Origin: an uncultured bacterium
GTDB lineage: Bacteria; Patescibacteriota; Minisyncoccia; Spechtbacterales; HO2-43-30
Length of the DNA stretch: 6,302 bases
Direction of reading: 5' to 3'
Assembly: GCA_913054525.1 (NCBI GenBank)
Contig: CAJXHR010000040.1
Location: 1 to 6,302 of the forward strand
The position numbers and the translations under genes are program-made. Numbering within the stretch: position 1 is the first letter of the stretch; each line of letters opens with the position of its first letter. Positions 5,008-6,302 of the stretch are shown here, one piece after another. The notes beneath the pieces are model-generated. The model was not told where the DNA came from and did no database searches. It saw only the letters and a program-made list of their open reading frames with translations.

Positions 5008-5355
5008 ATGGATGACTGGTCTAAACTGATTACTGAACGCGCAGCACAACTGCAAAGAAATGAGGTTAATTTTAGCGATTTTATGGCCCTCTATCACAAG
5101 GCGAGTGAAGATCCCGAGGATCTGAAATTATTTGCGCAGGGACTCGCTCAAGTAATCAGTCAAAACAAGAGTCCTTTCATTATACGGGAATGTGTGATTT
5201 TGGCTGCAAGGGTCAATTCGCCGGTTCTTCACCCGGCAATAGAAGAATTGGAGAAATCACGACGATTTGTCCGCTCGGACATGAACGGAGATATTGCCGA
5301 TGCTATAAAAAACTATTATTCCCGCACCCGGTCTCCCGGACACCAACGGCCTTAA
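5008..5355 (+). CDS. Small all-helical protein of unknown function, possibly HEAT-like
   Basis: This ORF encodes 115 aa from the ATG at 5008; a GTG at 5002 is in frame, but GAGG (4997-5000) is 7 nt before the ATG and only 1 nt before the GTG, so the ATG is preferred. No signal peptide or membrane segment is visible. The protein is charged and appears helical throughout. Residues 57-102, with I-R-E-C-V-I-L-A-A-R, then P-V-L-H-P-A-I-E-E-L-E, then the R-R-F-V-R-S-D pattern and a final helix, have the rhythm of HEAT or armadillo helical pairs. That is a pattern impression, not a family assignment. It is monocistronic, with its own promoter and a terminator about 35 nt after the stop. The last ten residues (Arg, Ser, Pro, Gly, His) look disordered. 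Confidence 0.75.
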   Translation: MDDWSKLITERAAQLQRNEVNFSDFMALYHKASEDPEDLKLFAQGLAQVISQNKSPFIIRECVILAARVNSPVLHPAIEELEKSRRFVRSDMNGDIADAIKNYYSRTRSPGHQRP

Positions 5356-5390
5356 CCCATACCTTTTCATTACCGCAGCTATGCAAGTGA

Positions 5391-5418
5391 TGCAGTCCAA
5401 AATTCCGGACTGCTTTTT
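5391..5418 (+). terminator. Intrinsic terminator of the 115-aa gene
   Basis: GCAGTCC (5392-5398) pairs perfectly with GGACTGC (5407-5413) across an 8-nt loop and is followed by TTTTT. It lies between the stop codon of the helical protein gene and the promoter of the protease gene, so it separates the two units. Confidence 0.85.
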
Positions 5419-5423
5419 AATAT

Positions 5424-5451
5424 TTGCACGGCTTTTTTATTTTGCTATAAT
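5424..5451 (+). promoter_or_regulatory. Promoter of the HtrA-like protease gene
   Basis: TTGCAC (5424-5429) and a perfect TATAAT (5446-5451) are separated by 16 nt. The expected transcript starts near 5458, leaving a leader of about 20 nt that has no recognisable SD before the ATG at 5479. Confidence 0.65.
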
Positions 5452-5478
5452 ACCCTCATATAATCAGTAAACAAAACT

Positions 5479-6302
5479 ATGGAAAAATCGCCAGTTGTAG
5501 GAATAGTAAAAAGGGTCTCGCCTGCCGTCATAAATATTGTAATCTCAAAGGACATGCCCAAACTCGAGGGCTTCTATACCATGCCTTTTGGGGGGCAAGA
5601 GTATATGGTGCCCAAGTTTGACAAAACCAGCAAGCACAAAGTAAAAATTGGCGGCGGATCGGGATTTATCGTATCGCCCGACGGCGTTGTTCTTACAAAC
5701 GCGCACGTAGTCGCCGACCCAGAAGCAGAGTATACGGCAGTCATGGACCATGATGACGACGCCAAGCTGCCTATTAAAATTCTTGCAAGAGACCGTATCA
5801 ACGATATCGCAATACTAAAAATAGATCCGCCGACCAATGAAAAAAACAAAAAGGACTTCAACTTCCCCCACATCGAGCTCGGCGACTCGACTCATCTTGA
5901 GCTTGGAGAAGACTTAATCGCGGTGGGATATGCCCTTGGAGAATTTAGAAACACTGTCTCAACTGGCGTGGTCTCGGGCCTTAGCCGGTTTATCCAGGCG
6001 CAGACCGGCTACGAACGCCATGTGGAACGCTTGCGGGGGCTTATTCAGACGGATGCGGCAATAAACCCGGGTAACTCGGGCGGGCCGATTATCAATATGG
6101 AGGCAAAGGTAGTCGGCATAAGCACGGCCGTGGTATTCGGCGCGCAGAACATCGGCTTTGCAATCCCTATAAACAACGCAAAAAAAGACCTCGAAGAACT
6201 CAAAAAATACGGCCACATTCGCCAGCCGTTTTTTGGCGTAAGATACATCATAATAGACGAGATGATACAAAAACAGAACAAGCTTCCGGTAGATTCCGGC
6301 GC
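5479..6302 (+). CDS. HtrA/Deg-type trypsin-like serine protease, 5' part (runs off the window)
   Basis: The 274 visible residues cover an S1C-type protease domain and the first strands of a PDZ domain. The triad is complete: His76 in TNAHVV, Asp109 in NDIAILKI, and Ser200 in GNSGGP. The segment after about residue 249 (QPFFGVRY) matches where HtrA-family PDZ domains begin. The family degrades or checks misfolded proteins, usually in the cell envelope. Here the ATG falls where the protease domain starts (VKRVSPAVINIV, 10-21), with no signal peptide or anchor. An in-frame TAA at 5461 rules out a longer start nearby. The product may therefore be cytoplasmic, or exported without a classical signal. 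The N-terminal loop (22-56) is long and charged. Start choice rests on the first ATG after a good promoter; there is no clear SD. degP/degS/degQ cannot be told apart without the C-terminus. Confidence 0.9.
   Translation, partial: MEKSPVVGIVKRVSPAVINIVISKDMPKLEGFYTMPFGGQEYMVPKFDKTSKHKVKIGGGSGFIVSPDGVVLTNAHVVADPEAEYTAVMDHDDDAKLPIKILARDRINDIAILKIDPPTNEKNKKDFNFPHIELGDSTHLELGEDLIAVGYALGEFRNTVSTGVVSGLSRFIQAQTGYERHVERLRGLIQTDAAINPGNSGGPIINMEAKVVGISTAVVFGAQNIGFAIPINNAKKDLEELKKYGHIRQPFFGVRYIIIDEMIQKQNKLPVDSG

Noticed and set aside
5545..5873. Minus-strand ORFs within the HtrA-like gene
   Set aside because: They are shadows of the protease frame, which carries the complete catalytic triad.
1..6302. 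CRISPR array, insertion sequence or prophage signal
   Set aside because: No spaced direct repeats, transposase or phage-type genes were seen anywhere in the window.

Overview
The window is bacterial DNA of moderate GC content with short intergenic gaps, Shine-Dalgarno (SD) led genes and intrinsic terminators. Neither tRNA gene encodes its 3' CCA. The small uncharacterised genes and the divergent PRPP synthetase would fit a reduced-genome lineage such as Patescibacteria/CPR, but that placement is a weak inference. Stops used here are TAA, TAG and TGA, so the standard code appears to apply.

Layout from left to right. Positions 1-70 hold a possible leftward promoter for a gene outside the window and a symmetric terminator. 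Positions 85-843 (minus strand) encode a KvAP-like voltage-gated potassium channel. A short divergent promoter region follows. Positions 1005-1970 (plus strand) encode a putative exported, possibly lipid-anchored, zinc peptidase of the PF10023/COG4324 'putative aminopeptidase' type, ending inside its own terminator.

Positions 4942 down to about 1990 form one leftward block. In transcription order it holds: a strong promoter, tRNA-Arg(CCU), a cysteine-containing small ORF (80 aa), prs (PRPP synthetase), a 31-aa cysteine-containing small ORF with a strong SD, an intrinsic terminator, metK (SAM synthetase), tRNA-Ala(GGC) whose first base is the last base of the metK stop codon, a trailer of hairpins, and a terminator. 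prs makes PRPP for nucleotide, His and Trp synthesis. metK makes S-adenosylmethionine. Two tRNAs bracket these two housekeeping genes.

The right end is rightward. It has a small all-helical, possibly HEAT-like protein (5008-5355), whose promoter appears to share a palindromic -35 box with the tRNA-Arg promoter, then a terminator, a sigma70-type promoter, and the 5' part of an HtrA/Deg-type serine protease with an intact catalytic triad but no signal peptide. It runs off the window as its PDZ domain begins.

The points most worth a second look are: the metK start, which lacks ATG/GTG/TTG where homology and the SD place it; the terminator and 31-aa ORF in front of metK; the overlapping small cysteine ORFs before prs; the shared -35 box; and the structured RNA after tRNA-Ala.
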